NCBI RefSeq assembly: GCF_932274485.2
Contig: NC_065883.2
Coordinates: forward strand, 61,423,210 to 61,487,209
Source of the DNA: Patella vulgata
Lineage: Eukaryota > Mollusca > Gastropoda > Patellidae
Reading direction: 5' to 3'
DNA: 64,000 nucleotides
A program made the translations under genes and the position numbers. Below the pieces are notes generated by a model. The model did not search any database, was not told where the DNA came from, and saw only the letters and a list, made by a program, of their open reading frames with translations. This document shows, piece after piece, positions 14,250-27,384 of the stretch. The first letter of the stretch is position 1. Each line of letters begins with the position of its first letter.

Positions 14250-14461
14250 GGGGGGGGGGGGTCGATGGCTGAATGGTTAGCACGTGCGTGCTGTATCATA
14301 CGACCTGTCAGGTTTTCTCCGGGTCCTCCGGTTTCCTCCCACAGCTACAGACCCCTACGCGCAAGCGAATTATTGAAATAAAATTAAACCATATGTTAGT
14401 CCCGAAATGACCTAGTTAAACTAGTGGACGTTAAATTCCATTTTTCTCTCTCTCTCTCTCT
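14250..14461 (+). mobile_element. SINE family A, plus orientation, with 13-bp target duplication
   Basis: It starts with a poly-G run and TCGATGGCTGAATGGTTAGC (tRNA-like head) and ends in a (CT)n tail. It is flanked by a perfect 13-bp direct repeat, CCAAATGCTTTAG, at 14237-14249 and 14462-14474. The segment holding the B-box region is missing compared with the copies at 26.2 and 54.5 kb: the head joins directly to the central block after CGACCTGTCA. It lies head-to-head with the minus-strand copy at 13972-14235. Confidence 0.85.
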
Positions 14462-17108
14462 CCAAATGCTTTAGAGTCATGTTAAGATAACATTGGCGGT
14501 GATAAGAAACATGCACATATAATGAGAATGAATAAGTAAAAGCAGTTATCTACACCTCTTTTAATTGATAGCATTGTTTTATTTTTATTTCATGTTAAAT
14601 TGTGTTATGATACATGTAATCAGTTTGATGAAATGAGACAGTCCATGTTCATACATATTTTAAATAATGTTATGCTTAACCGTCAAAATCCATTTGAGAT
14701 TTTACAGGGGGAAATTGAAGTAATGGTTTGATAAAATAAAAGTAGTCTAATATGGATTCAGACGGATAGTTATGACTGGGGATACTTCCTAGTTTGTGTA
14801 TCCATTGTTTTTCGCATTAGATTATGCATATCTGACCAATAAAAAATAATTTTGTTCGAACGAAAATACGGACACCACTAAGCTTATGTATATTTATGGA
14901 ATTGTCAGATTACTATAAATTTCTTGGATTTATCAGTAAGGTCTTCTCCAACCATAAAGTACATCTGTTTGATGGAACTTATAATTATTATTGTCGCTTC
15001 TTTTCATGGTAATGGTAGATTGACGAAATCTTCTCGAAATTGCTTGCCATCTAGAACCAACCATTTTGCACGACTGAATGCATTTTTCCATTTGGGATAA
15101 ACAATTTCCAATTATGCGCCTTATAAATATGACTTGTTTATGGGCCGGAGTTGTCATCGTTTGACCCGAGTGGCAGAACTAAGGCTGCCATTCCTCGAAC
15201 AGTTTTATGTCCCCCCATTAAAAGCGACAACTATACGTTATTTGTATCCAAATTCAATAAGATTTTGATTGGTAGGTAATTGTTATTTCCTTTGATCTCC
15301 TAACCAAAAGCCCGACTCTGTTTAATTTTTTGTATGATTTCCTATAAGCAGCATTCAACAAATAGGTTTATATTCCAACCAAAAATTAATGTTCATAACT
15401 GCCACTCCCTCTCAAACACGTGCAAGATATTTTATTTCTTGTAATTTTGTAGTTACAAACAGTTATATTTTGGCCTGTATGATATTAAAATACACACGTG
15501 TAAGTTCTAATCAATAAGATATATATTTTTATCATTTTTTTCACAAAAGAGACATTCTTGTTAAGCAGTTAATATCTTCTTATTTTTACATATTCAGTTA
15601 TTAAACGTCTTTTATTTTTATTTTGTTTTGGGGGTTTCTTAAATAGAAGAAAAGCTGCATATTTCGTTTATAGAACTAAACTTGATTTATTTCTTTTATA
15701 AAAGTCATTTTTGTAATGGCATTGTTTTTAATTACATTTGTTTCCACGCTGAACCTAGAATAAAAACTTGAGTTAAAAAATACTAAGCCTGGTTAATAGT
15801 TCTGAAACACGAGATTTGTTACCGTGTACGAGATACAGAATTTGTCATTCAATCATATGATCTTTGATATTTGCCACCATTCAATTTGCAGTAATAATCC
15901 TATTCGACAACCAAACCTCTCTTAAAGAGGCGTATCAAAAGAAATCTCATACTTATTATTCTGATACACGATTTCAGACTATTTGAATTTTATTTATATA
16001 CCATTGGCTTTTGTAAATGTAATGGCCCTCGCCATTTTCTTTCCTTATAAACTCGAAATCAAAGGTTACATTATATAGTGAAAGACGGATAATGCTGGGT
16101 CTATCTTCTCGCTCGTTTCTGAATTACCATGAAACGTAAACGACTTTCTCTAACAGACGTATAGAAAAGATCAAAGGGACCGCTGCGCGAGACCAATGTT
16201 CACGTGCATACCTAATATGATCGAAATAACTCTATTGGAAACGTTGCCATATAAAGAACGAGTTGATCGAGAAACAGGCGCATTGTCGAGTCCGTATTAT
16301 CGACTTTTTTAATGATTTATTTTCAACTGGGATGATTTAAAAGAGATATTTTTTTATCAGAGCTTTTTAGATTATACATATACAAACTAACTTCTGATTA
16401 AATGAACATATCGCCAATAAAAAAACTAAGAAGAAAGAGAAGTGAGATTGCGGAAGCATTAAACGATTTCCTGAGTTTGACCCTACCAGTGATTCATGAT
16501 CTAAAATTTCGTAATAGCATTTTGTTCCAGACGGAACTGATTTCTGGGAAAGGAAAACAACAATGATTAGGCCATAGTTCTAAAATCAAAATATGACCCA
16601 TTAAGAAGTTAATAAGTTAAGAAACATGTTTCGGTTGCACTTGATTAGGAATATTCCCAGATTTTCTTTTTGTTTTATTACATTTGTTGTGATAACAAGA
16701 AAGGCCATTGACTGTTTTTAATCATCGACTTAGTTTTCGTATTTACTCCCTCCCCCCACCTTTAATTTAATGTTCGTTATTTATATAAAGATTCACGATT
16801 TCAAACCATGTCCTTCCCAAATAGCAGATGTCACTGTTGATATTCATAAGAAGCCCACTTGAATAAATTTTGTCGCATCACTGTCAGTCACAAGACCTTT
16901 AGATGTTAACGTATATGTGTTATTTATGTTTGTTTAGTTTAATAAACAAAACTTTATACCGTTATAATCCAAAATTGGTAATTGATGAATTTAAGGAAGA
17001 GTCCCTCTACTCTCTTGACAGAAAGCATTATTTTGGGATTAATCTCGCTTTCCAGTACTTAACAACATGTTTAAGTCTATAGAATATGGTGATAAAATTA
17101 TGAGCGGC

Positions 17109-17122
17109 GGGGGGGGGGGGGG
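17109..17122. repeat. G homopolymer, about 14 bases
   Basis: An uninterrupted G run in otherwise AT-rich flank. No SINE head is attached to it. Confidence 0.9.
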
Positions 17123-18534
17123 TAATCATGCAAGCGCTATTAGTCTCCAAAGCTGTTCCAAGGGGAGATAATCACCGTCTCAAAGCTGTTCAGTTTCGAA
17201 TTTGGGTTGGTTTGATGAGTTTCCATAAAAAAAATCTGTATCGATGACCAAATGCACACATTCATTTACAAAAAAATACACAATTATGAAATGTGATAGT
17301 ACAATGAATGTTGTGCTACATTTGATTCTGTAATTTATATTGATGTGAATTTAAAGAAAAATCACCATAATAAGTTACTGTAAATTAAGTTCTCTCTGTG
17401 ATCTTTTAAAAGGAAAACTAATGTTAATTGTTACTCAAATATAAATGATAAATATATATAGACATTCATATATAATCCTATTCAAAGTTAGTATCCATTC
17501 ATGGAGCAAATGCAAACATAGTTTTTTAAATGTCATGTGATATTCATCTGACCAATCAATGAGGAATAATCACTCTCGGCGGGTTTACTATCATACAATT
17601 TATTATGATTTTATTTTAAAGTAAAGAAACTTAGTAGAAAAAAAAGCGTCATAAGGGGATTACACCTTTAAATGTGTAACACTTCGATAGTTATCTATTC
17701 ATTTCATATCGCACCTGTCGGCAAACCTTTGAAGTCGGAGCAGGTTACATACGGGGGTTGCCATGTGAATAATTGTTATCCGAGGCTGAAAATTCTAAAT
17801 TATCAGTTTTTAAACATTGGTAGTCCTCTTCGACCAAGTGTAATGATAAGGCTGCAATGGCTGTATTTACCTCAAAAGAAGGATATTTTCTATGCACTTG
17901 CATAATAAATGAATATGTTTATGTTACAATGAGCTAATCCTTTTGTTAACATGATCTGAATGTACTTAAGGACTTGATATCAGCTTCAAATGCTAATTAT
18001 TAATTCATTACCTGATGTTTTCCTATTTAAGGTTTCTACTTTTGGTTTCTAACATCATGATTCAAAGGCCCCAGGCATTAGCACACCAATTGTCAGCTCT
18101 TGTAAATAGTTTCGATTAGACGAATTGCTTATTCAACGCATTGTAAACAAAATAATAATTCCAAACCCCAAAGGTATAAGCTTTAAATGTTAACTGTTTT
18201 GTGGTTGAGATTGTCCATATTCAGTTGAATCGTGAACATTCGAAATCATTCCACTTATGAACATTTCTTCGCTCAGCCCTGAAAGTATGGTAATGTATGA
18301 ACATTTCTGTATCTATGCAGTAGAAGGGGAAATCACCTAGCTATTGTCAAACCCAAATTCAGGCTTTGTCGGCAATAATCCTTCTGACCCCCGACATGTC
18401 TTGAACCAGGCACAGATTTTTCGGGGGGGGGGGGAGTTTTTTTATTGATATGTTTAATTCATGACCGGCACAAGTTCAAAATTTCAGGTATTAGTTCATT
18501 TTGCCAGGTACTATATTTCACGAACTCTTATTTG

Positions 18535-18694
18535 TCGGCGTGGTTTCCTTTGTCAGTGGTGCAAGACGGAGGGTCTGACCACATTGGCGTGCATGTAAAA
18601 GATCCTGTGGCAGTTTGAATTCGATATAAGAGTGTGGACCGTAGCGCAGTCTTGATTAGCCCAGTCGGAGCAGAACAGTAGGACGTTAACCCCC
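18535..18694 (+). mobile_element. SINE family B, plus orientation, 5'-truncated
   Basis: The reverse complement matches the family at 50.7 and 60.1 kb, with the blocks TTATATCGAATTC, CTACGGTCCACACTC, CTCCGACTGGGC and GTTAACGTCCTACTG in the same order. It lacks the tRNA-like head. Its 3' end carries GTAGGACGTTAACCCC. Confidence 0.75.
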
Positions 18695-21600
18695 AGTACA
18701 TTTGAAGAACTCTACATTCTTCAGGTTTAAGTCTAGTATAGAAAGATATCATATAATTCTGAAAATATTGGTAAATCATTAGATCCTAAAAAGCTTATTC
18801 ACCTCGATGCCTGACACTTTATATTCTTAGCCATGATGTTAATATGAATAGAGTGTAATTTTGAAAGACCACTATCCGTTATTGACGGTTGCAAGTTCAA
18901 ATTTGGCTTTCACAAACTAGTGTATAAAAGAAATTGGATGACCATAAAAGAATACCCCAATTTCGACCACTTTCTGTTTCTTTAATTGGGTTTATTAATA
19001 CGTCACCGAAAATACGGTATTTGAAAATATTTTCCTGGTGTGTTTTAAGGCCAGTTAAACATTATTATACAGGAGAACAAAAGATATTTTTAGCCATGTA
19101 AACATCAAAACTCTGATTTTCCTCTGATTTTAAAATTCAAAGAAAAGTGATCGATGAAAAGCGAAATTCGAATATTGTATTATAATAGATATGCTCTTTG
19201 AATTGTTTATATCATGCTTTTGTTTCTGTACACAGGGGACAATATGCTTTTCTTAAGCGAAATAATATTTTTTAGAAGTTGTCTTTCAGTAAATATGTGT
19301 GTATTATTAGAAACGTTATATTTTATTTTCTATTGTTAAAACTGCTATAGACAAGAGAAAAAAAAAGTGAAAACAACAAATGTTTATATATGTTCATTAT
19401 CATATTATTAATTCATTCTTGAGGGTTTAAACCAGTGCAATAATGTTTTCATCCTTAGCGGATTGGTCTGCAACATGTCATTTCAATTTAAATCTTAATT
19501 AAAGTTATATTATTTCGTTTCAAACTGAAAACAATCAAGGCAAATACAAATCATTACTACCAAGATATTAAGAGAGTTTAATTTCGGGTTATGGTAATTC
19601 ATCAATCATATACATATTGTTTGGTATTAAATACAAGACATTTAAAATCGATAACATATATCGCCCATTATTTTATGCCCGAGAACGGTGTTGCAGAAAT
19701 TCAACAAGGTATGAAATTCATAATTCCATGTGTGGCGACAGCTTGGCCATTTTCATTCACAAGTTTTAAGTGCAAAGTTTCAATGCCTTTATGTTTCCCT
19801 GTATTGGCGAAAAGAACAAGTTGTATTTTTTTCCCTCTTCTTTTCTCGTTGACTTTTCAAAAGCAGTAAATTTGTAGAACATTACTGAATTCGTGTTGAA
19901 CCAGAGTAACCTTTTAGCGAAAACAATGAACCAAGGAAAGTCTTACAAAAATTCCTCAAATTTTTATGGTAGTTAAAAATGATTGGCTAGCTGTCTATCT
20001 TAAATCATGAATATTAATGAGGTTTCCCAGTTATTGCTTGAAGTCGCCTACTTTTTTCTCTCTATAAGTACCATTGAAAGCTTTTTGTAACTCTATTATG
20101 TCTTACTCCAGCAAAACGAGTGATTGAAGGCTTTTACCTGGTCTTATTTTAGTTATTTAACATTCATATGTGAATGACTATCGAAAGCTTATCAAATTGC
20201 CGTTGTCAGTTTATGTCGAAGACCATTATAGATCACCCATTCGCCTTTTTGATTGGTGTGGCCAGTCACGTGGTTTTGACTAGGGTAATTGAGAACGCGG
20301 CTTGAAATGTGTAGTATTCATCATAGTAGGTAGCTTGTGTGCTTTCTGTTAGGGCAAACAAGCGTGTTTACCCTTATGGATTATAATACACAGTATCCAG
20401 GTTAGGGATTACATACACAGCAAGGATGTCAGCGGCTCCAACAGCGGAGAACACGATGTTACGACATGCTTCCGACAGGACCGCTTGACTCGTTGAAAAT
20501 CGTGTATTAATCGAGGAACTATAAAAGACACCACTCTAGTAAACCTATGACTATAAAGTGTTATATTACTGTGTTTATGTGTGTTTTTAATGCCATTAAT
20601 AGAAGACACGAAGGGAAGGGAAGACAAATCGTAAGTGATAACCTCTCTTTTAGACTTTAGTTTTATATCGCAAAACACGACACTGCAAGCTGAAAGAATG
20701 CATCAAGGATCTCAACTATTTTCTGAGATCGTGTTAAGATTATGATGAAGCGTTGCTTCTGTGCATGGCTGCGTCTGACAGACTGATTTTGTGTCGGTCA
20801 AACTCAGAGTATTAATTCATAGGAACATAAACAGACTTCTTAGGTGCAAGTATGCAGACTCACGATTCACGCCGTCAAATACAATACTTCAGCTCTCACT
20901 TTGAATCAATTCATGTTTTCTCTGTACATTACTTAAAATTTCGTTTGATCTTCATATACATTTAGCTTCTTACAAAGTTTGAAAACTTAAATAAATCGAA
21001 CATGTTCATTTCTAAGATCATTATTGCAATTAACAACAATTTACTACACCTTAATGAGAACATAATTGTAGTATTATTCCCTTTACATAGTGTGTAATAA
21101 TTTCACCTTAATTTATGGCTTTTACCTGTTATGGAAGAATAGACAAATTGCTAATGTTATAATATTATGGTTAAATATACATAATTCATTATTTCTGTAT
21201 TTATGAGTTTATTAATAAAACCCACAATGATGCTATAACATGATATCCGAACTTTCAGTAATATTATGTATTAATGTTTTGATAAGTTGTTATTTTTTTA
21301 AAATTATTTAATTGGAATTAATAATGCAAAGATAAAATATTAAATACAGACCAGTTAAATAATTTGCACATATTTAATATTAATTTTTAAAAATTAGACC
21401 TAAAATTCAGTTTTGTAAAATATATATATGTCCAATTGTGTTTAATTCTTCACTCCTTGGGAATTATTATAAAAATATATGACTGTTATTGTAGATATAA
21501 TGCTTTGCTCATTTATGTAAAACAATATTCAACCATAATAAAAAAAATAATAAAATATTATAAATTTAATTACCAATTTATAAGATACAATAAATTTTAG

Positions 21601-24159
21601 ACAATAACTAATTGCACATTTAAATATGATGAGTAATTAATTACAATAATTATAAATTTATATCATGTTTAAAGAAGTAGCCAACAAAAACCAACTAATG
21701 ACCTTGTTATACAATAACTTTGTAAACATGTGTACAACGTCATAAACATTGAGGTATATTCATAAAAAATGTTTGTGAAGTACGTCAAATTGTAAAACCT
21801 AAAATATTATTTATTATCTGTTGTTTCAAAGAGAAAGGGAGTCTGGTATTTTGCATAATGCTTACATAGTTCGTGTGAATATGAATTCTAATGAGACGTG
21901 TGTCAAATGTTGTAAAATATATGTTGTGTTTTACGGATGTTTTCAATAATTTAAGTGACACGTGTATATTAAGTTAAGCTGTTTTTTATTATCTATATAG
22001 CATAATAATTAGACATCTAATATACTCTTATATGTAGATCTTATATATTTTATATAGATTTTATATCTATATAACATAATAATAAGACGTCTTAGTTAAT
22101 AAGTTGACATACTAACAACAAATTGAAATTGTAAACACAAACACACATACCCTACACATTTGCATACTTCACATTGCATTAAAACCAATTATTTAAAACA
22201 AAATATTTAATACAAAAACAATGAAAGAGAATAACAAATTTAGCTTAAAACTTAGTTACTGCTTTTTGTGTTTGGGAATTATTTGAATTGCGTAATTGGA
22301 ATTACAAATATATATATATATATATATATATTTTACATATATAAAGTTTTCTTCTTTTTTTTTCAAGATTGTATTAAGGAATTTATGTTTTAAAGGATTA
22401 ATTATAACTTTAAGTAACTATTTTTAGAATGATTTATTAATTCTTCCCATCTTAATGAAATAAAACCAGTGACCTATATTTTATAAGCCAATGTTTACAT
22501 CTCTTTTTTATTGGCTAAACCATTCGATATGACTTATCGACAAAGCAACACGAGCTGCTGATTTAGTTCAAACTATGATCCATATTTTGTTGCATCATAC
22601 TCCTTATTAAATACTATTATTTTAAATCGATTTGAAATATAAGATTCTTTAATTTCAAATCGTGTTGTCGCCATTCTATAAATTCGTGTAATGATGAAAA
22701 AAATCGTCATCTTATCTATTGTTTGGGTCATAAATTATGTAGTTTTGTTGACAAGAGGTCTAGATGGTAGAAACGATGTCTAACTCGCTTACATTGAAAA
22801 GGTGACTCCCGTCTGACTCCCCTGACAGCAAATCTGAAGGTCCATATGGGTAACCGACGTTATAGGCACGACTTCATAAAACTAAGATTGCGATCAAAGC
22901 TATGAAGCGTTTTTATTGATTTGTGAAATCATTCGAACACAAATTCCCTCTTCAAATAAGCCGACTGGCAAATTTTTCTCCATGAATCTAAATCACAGCC
23001 CTATTGTCTCTCCTAGAACGGATTCGATCAACGGAGAATAAGTCGGTCTGACAGCTAGATCGTGTACGTTACTATCTGCTATGTGAATTGTATCGGAGGC
23101 ACTAATGTCTACTCAATTAGCATGCCTAATACAATAATATTTTATCGTGGAGTATCAGAATAATTTATCATATTTCTGACAGTTATTCCAATGAATTTTG
23201 AAAGGGTTCTGGTATTATATTTTGTGTGGTTTTAGCACGTTGCTATTTCTTTGTCTTTATGTAGGCATTTTTAGCATTTCATTTATTTACAAATATAACC
23301 GTGCACACATTTTGTCATTGGTGAACATCGTGAAATAATGAAAGTAATCATCCTTTTCTCTCAAACCATAAGAATTGATAGTCCGTAAATGTAAGGCCTT
23401 GAAGGCATATTATCGTAAATGTGTAGCTATTACTCAAAATTGTTGTTCAAATATTTCCCGTGAAAGAAATTAAGCTAAGGGGATTAATATTCTGACCCTA
23501 TCCCATTAGAAAAATTCTGAATTCATTGTTAGTCTTTAAACATGAAGGTTATCTTTTAAGGCACATGGATTAGTATTTCTTAGAAATATAACTTTAGTCT
23601 ATAATAGACCATGCAGAAATTAAAAGAAAATATGTTTTTGATATCCATATCAATGAATGCAATGATGGGTATGATCACGATATGATCAAAGTTAATGTTA
23701 CACCGTGCAGTATGGTTCATATTAGTTCTGCTAGAAAGCCTCTTACGTTTTTTAACGATTCAAATTGCCTTCCATTCTTTTATTTTCTTGAAAGATTTCA
23801 ACGCGAATTTAAAGTGTGAAAATATAAAGAGCAAAGGTGCATTTTTTGAAAGGGAACTATCTTTACATGTTTAAGTGAGATAATGTGGAGGAATGGCAAG
23901 ATGAGATACTAACAAGCTCAAATAAAAAAGAGGAAATTTCGCCAAGTTGGGCAAGTTGTTTCAAAACCTTCTTCCAAAGTTGAAAGAAGTCCATAAACAA
24001 TAACGGGCCCAACTTCAAAGAAATCTTTTAAAAGATTGCTTTAAGATATGATGCCGTTAGTTTTATTTATAATCGCATAATCTGCCATCTAAATGGATTT
24101 TATTAATATCTTGAACTTTTTTCTCGTTTTCTCTTTGAAATTTTATTGATGATTTTTAC

Positions 24160-24193
24160 CCTCTCTCTCTCGTTTCAGGTGGCATGATCAAGT
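24160..24193 (+). promoter_or_regulatory. Post2: Candidate 3' splice site and short uORF just before the Post2 start codon
   Basis: A CT-rich tract (24160-24170) runs into CGTTTCAG, with AG at 24177-24178, followed by GGTGGC. This is a textbook 3' splice site only 15 bases before the start codon. It suggests that the 5' UTR is spliced and that the true promoter lies in an unidentified upstream exon. If splicing occurs there, the mature leader contains an ATG at 24184 opening an 8-codon uORF (stop at 24208-24210) that overlaps the main start in another frame. This is inferred from sequence alone; the alternative is an unspliced leader with a chance CT tract. Confidence 0.55.
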
Positions 24194-24683
24194 ATGGAAA
24201 CGGCCAATAATATACTGGCTCATCCCAGCCTGTCGTTCTATCCAGGCCTACCGACTAGTGCATCCTCTCCAACTGCTCAAGACACAGTCACACGGTCAGC
24301 TCTCTCTTCGGCACAGCCAAGCTGGGGAAGCTACACCAACGAAGCATCACTGATGGCCCACAATTCGTGTGCCATGTCTTCCTACAGTAACCTCCCCTTA
24401 GGGGCCTCATTTCCAGTGAATGGCAAGTCAGCCTATAACTCGGCCTTTCCAGGGGCTGGGGACTATTTTAATAACTGTCGCCAAATGCAGATCTCACAAT
24501 TAGGGACCTTAAACAGTATGCCAATGAGGAACTATCCGGGTTTATATGGCGATATGTATAATGCCAGTCATACACCTTCTTACACAAATGGTGGTTTTTA
24601 TACCGATGTGGGCCCCGGGTTAGCTCCCTTACCAGGCAGAGATATGAACTGTTCCAGTAGTCAGTCAGACAGCTCAGTACCAG
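24194..24683 (+). CDS. Post2: Post2 coding exon 1 (N-terminal half of posterior Hox protein)
   Basis: This exon encodes residues 1-163 plus the first base of codon 164. The start is the ATG at 24194; an in-frame TGA at 24185-24187 lies just upstream, so the protein cannot extend further 5' in this exon. The segment is rich in Ser, Asn, Gly, Pro and Tyr and looks disordered, as is usual for Hox N-terminal regions. It has no YPWM hexapeptide, as expected for the Abd-B/posterior class. A single Trp lies in QPSWGSY near residue 44. The exon ends at a good donor (CAG/GTAAGC). Unspliced reading would give a 179-residue product without a homeodomain, stopping at 24733, which is probably not functional. 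The link to exon 2 is inferred from matching phase, strand and the absence of any other candidate. The product should be a nuclear transcription factor patterning the posterior body or mantle. Confidence 0.88.
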
Positions 24684-26018
24684 GTAAGCCATTTAATTAT
24701 TCTTTAAAAGTAATTCACAACGAAGTAACATAATCCCCCGCCCCGACACACACACAGGGTAGTAAATTAAACACTTGTTATATTTATAAAATGGAGAAAG
24801 AGACAAAGAAATATAATATAAATATGCATGATAATTCATTGATATTTTCCATTAACCATAATATCAAAATGGAAAAAAATACCCCATGGATAATACAGGA
24901 TAGGAAAAAAAATATTACAAATTAATATATATAGCTGAATAATAATGCTCTTTATAAACATGCGTAGCTAGAGTTATATTCACTTAATATCCAATGACAC
25001 TTTTCGTTGACATTGATGAACAATCAGATAATAAAAATACCCATAAAATAGCACGGACTATATAAATACAAAGTATTCGAGTTAATGGATAAAATTTGCG
25101 TAACATAGTAATGGCGTACATGTTTAGTATAGTGTAGAAACAATAATTAAGTAATTGAACCTAGGGAAAATGCAATACGTAAGTAATTATTTCTTATACC
25201 AAATTATGTGATGGGTACTTTAAAGATATATGTAAATTGGTGTTAGAAATTAATTTCTTACATCACATCCAATAGGGAATTCCTTTTATATTTGCCGCTG
25301 ATCACTTCCGGCCATTTATTTATGTTAGGACATGATCTTAATGAGCTGAAGTTCAGGGAGTACTTTCATATCAGGTATAAATTGCATTGGATTGAGAGTA
25401 TATTAAATGTATTGTTCGTTCTTTTATTACATTGTGGTATTAGAATGTCGTTCTAGAAAGGTTTAGATAATTTCCTGTTAAAATCACGTTGCAATTTTCA
25501 TACCGACACTTTTGATTTGTGAGACTTTGATAGCAAATGCGGAAACCTATCGCGGTATTTGGGCTTCTGCCACACTACCGTTTCTTGAAGTGACGGATGT
25601 CGTGTATTAGAAGGATATGCCAACACCTTCTAGAACGCCTGATTCATTTTCGCATGTGATCATACACATGTAGTCAATAAATGTGTGTTGTAATTTTGTA
25701 TTTTAGAAGATATAACGTTCATACTTTAATTAAAAATTTATATAGTGTGACAGTGCAATCTCGATGAATCTCTTAGCCTTGAAGTAGGCAATAATAATGG
25801 AAGACTGGTGAATACCTTGTTACGATCGCAAGAAAGTAGCTCATTCATGGTTGTATTGGGATCTGTGAAACGACCTGTTCGTGTCTAGACATGTATTTTA
25901 TGCTCTCGCACAATCCATGGCACTTGATCACGTTTTGAACTGGTTGATAATGGTTTATGGTAGAAACGTATCCCAAATGTAAGTCCTTCAGCATGTCATA
26001 GTGCTCAGTATCATCTTT

Positions 26019-26175
26019 AAGGAGAGAGTTTAAAGTCCATCCGATACTAGTTGATTTCGAGACTAACAGCATATGGTACAAATTTATTTCAATAATTCGC
26101 TTGCACGTAGGGGTATTTAGCAGTGAGAGGAAACCTCAGGACCCGGAAGAAACCCACGGGGTTAGGCAGGCTACA
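26019..26175 (-). mobile_element. SINE family A, minus orientation, interrupted copy
   Basis: The older copy of a nested pair. Its 3' body (AGGAGAGAG tail remnant, TTTAAAGTCC, GATTTCGAGACTAAC) and central block are diverged from the family. It is cut at 26175 by the insertion of the second copy. Confidence 0.75.
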
Positions 26176-26187
26176 CCAATCTTGAGA

Positions 26188-26468
26188 GAGAGCGATAGAG
26201 AGAGAGAGATATGGGGTTTAACGTCCACTTGACACAAACTAGGTCATTTCGGGACTAACACATGGTTCCATTTTATTTCAATAATTCGCTTGCGCGTATT
26301 GGCCTTTAGTAGTGGGAGGAAACCAGAGGCCCCGGAGAAAACCCACGAGGTTGAACAGGTGACCCTACTCCTTGTCACATACAACCAGAGAATCGAAATC
26401 ACGCCAGTTGACCCAATGACAGACCTTATGATACAGCGCGCACGTGCTACCGACCCCCCCCCCCCTCC
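26188..26468 (-). mobile_element. SINE family A, minus orientation, near full length, nested
   Basis: The flanking direct repeats are CCAATCTTGAGA (26176-26187) and CCAATCTTAAGA (26469-26480), a 12-bp target duplication with one mismatch. On the minus strand the order is a poly-G run, TCGGTAGCACGTGCG head, a B-box-like region, the central block, the 3' body and a (TC)n tail. It inserted into an older copy of the same family. Confidence 0.85.
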
Positions 26469-27212
26469 CCAATCTTAAGACAAAATCTAGTAACACAACT
26501 AATAGCCACAGGCCTCCATCTTGTTTTATGACAACGTGGATTGATTCGATTTAAATAGGACTCTAACAGATCAATTGAAGTCTCATTATGAAAATTAATT
26601 CCGTGGTTCCAATTACGTGATGCACGGTCATAATGGGATTCCAGCTAGGTCATTGATTTATGTTCCGAAATTTGTCCAAATGATCTCGAGGAAAAACTAA
26701 CGTGTCGTCTCTTAACTTGGGTTAATTATTGTCACTGACAGGCGCCGATCAGCAGTAGCAAATTGTTTCCCGAAGTCGTAAACAGTCTTGGCAATTGGAC
26801 TGGAAGGTTTAGTTAGTAGTGGAGACTTCGGTGCAAAATCATCAAACTCTAGAATGTGAATATTCCAGCAAGGGAAAGCATATGCTAAAGAGAGTGGGAA
26901 TTGTGTTTATGATCGGTTTGGACAATACTACGTCTACGAACAAAGACTTACGATCGTTTTAAGGTGATTGACAATAGAACTTATTAACAGACCCTGTCTT
27001 GACTTCCTTCACATAATCGTATCACATAATGCACTTGAATCTAATTGTCGACAGTAGCAAAAACATAATACTCTTATTTCGTTTCAATTCCTCGACTGAT
27101 TAGGTTGGATATTCTGTCATAATTCTTAATTTTCTAAATATCCATTGAAGGATTGAAAGAAATCCACAATACCCATTTACAAAAGAAAAGCCATACAAAT
27201 TGCTGTTTTTTT

Positions 27213-27344
27213 GAGTTCTTAGCTACAAAGAACACGTGAGTAATAGACAACAGCATTAGTAGCAATTTGAAGATGTTGTTGAGTTCTTAGCTACAAAGAA
27301 CACGTGAGTAATAGCCAAAGCATTAGTTGCAATTTGAAGATGTT
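27213..27344. repeat. Tandem duplication, period 68 bp
   Basis: Two copies begin at 27213 and 27281 with GAGTTCTTAGCTACAAAGAA and end with GCAATTTGAAGATGTT. They differ at only a few positions, so the duplication is recent. Each copy holds a CACGTG E-box. Confidence 0.9.
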
Positions 27345-27384
27345 TTGTTTTATTTTATTTCATTAAAAAACAACTAAAAAAACT

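Larger units (their letters stand above)
14475..24159. other. 5' flanking region next to Post2, no gene seen
   Basis: AT-rich, with one SINE B copy at 18.54-18.69 kb, G homopolymers at 17109-17122 and 18423-18434, and a (TA)n run at about 22308-22331. From about 19.9 to 21.2 kb and 22.5 to 23.2 kb the sequence is non-repetitive and of more mixed composition. These are plausible regulatory intervals, including an inverted CCAAT (ATTGGC) near 22.51 kb. No coding exon is recognisable. Confidence 0.45.
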
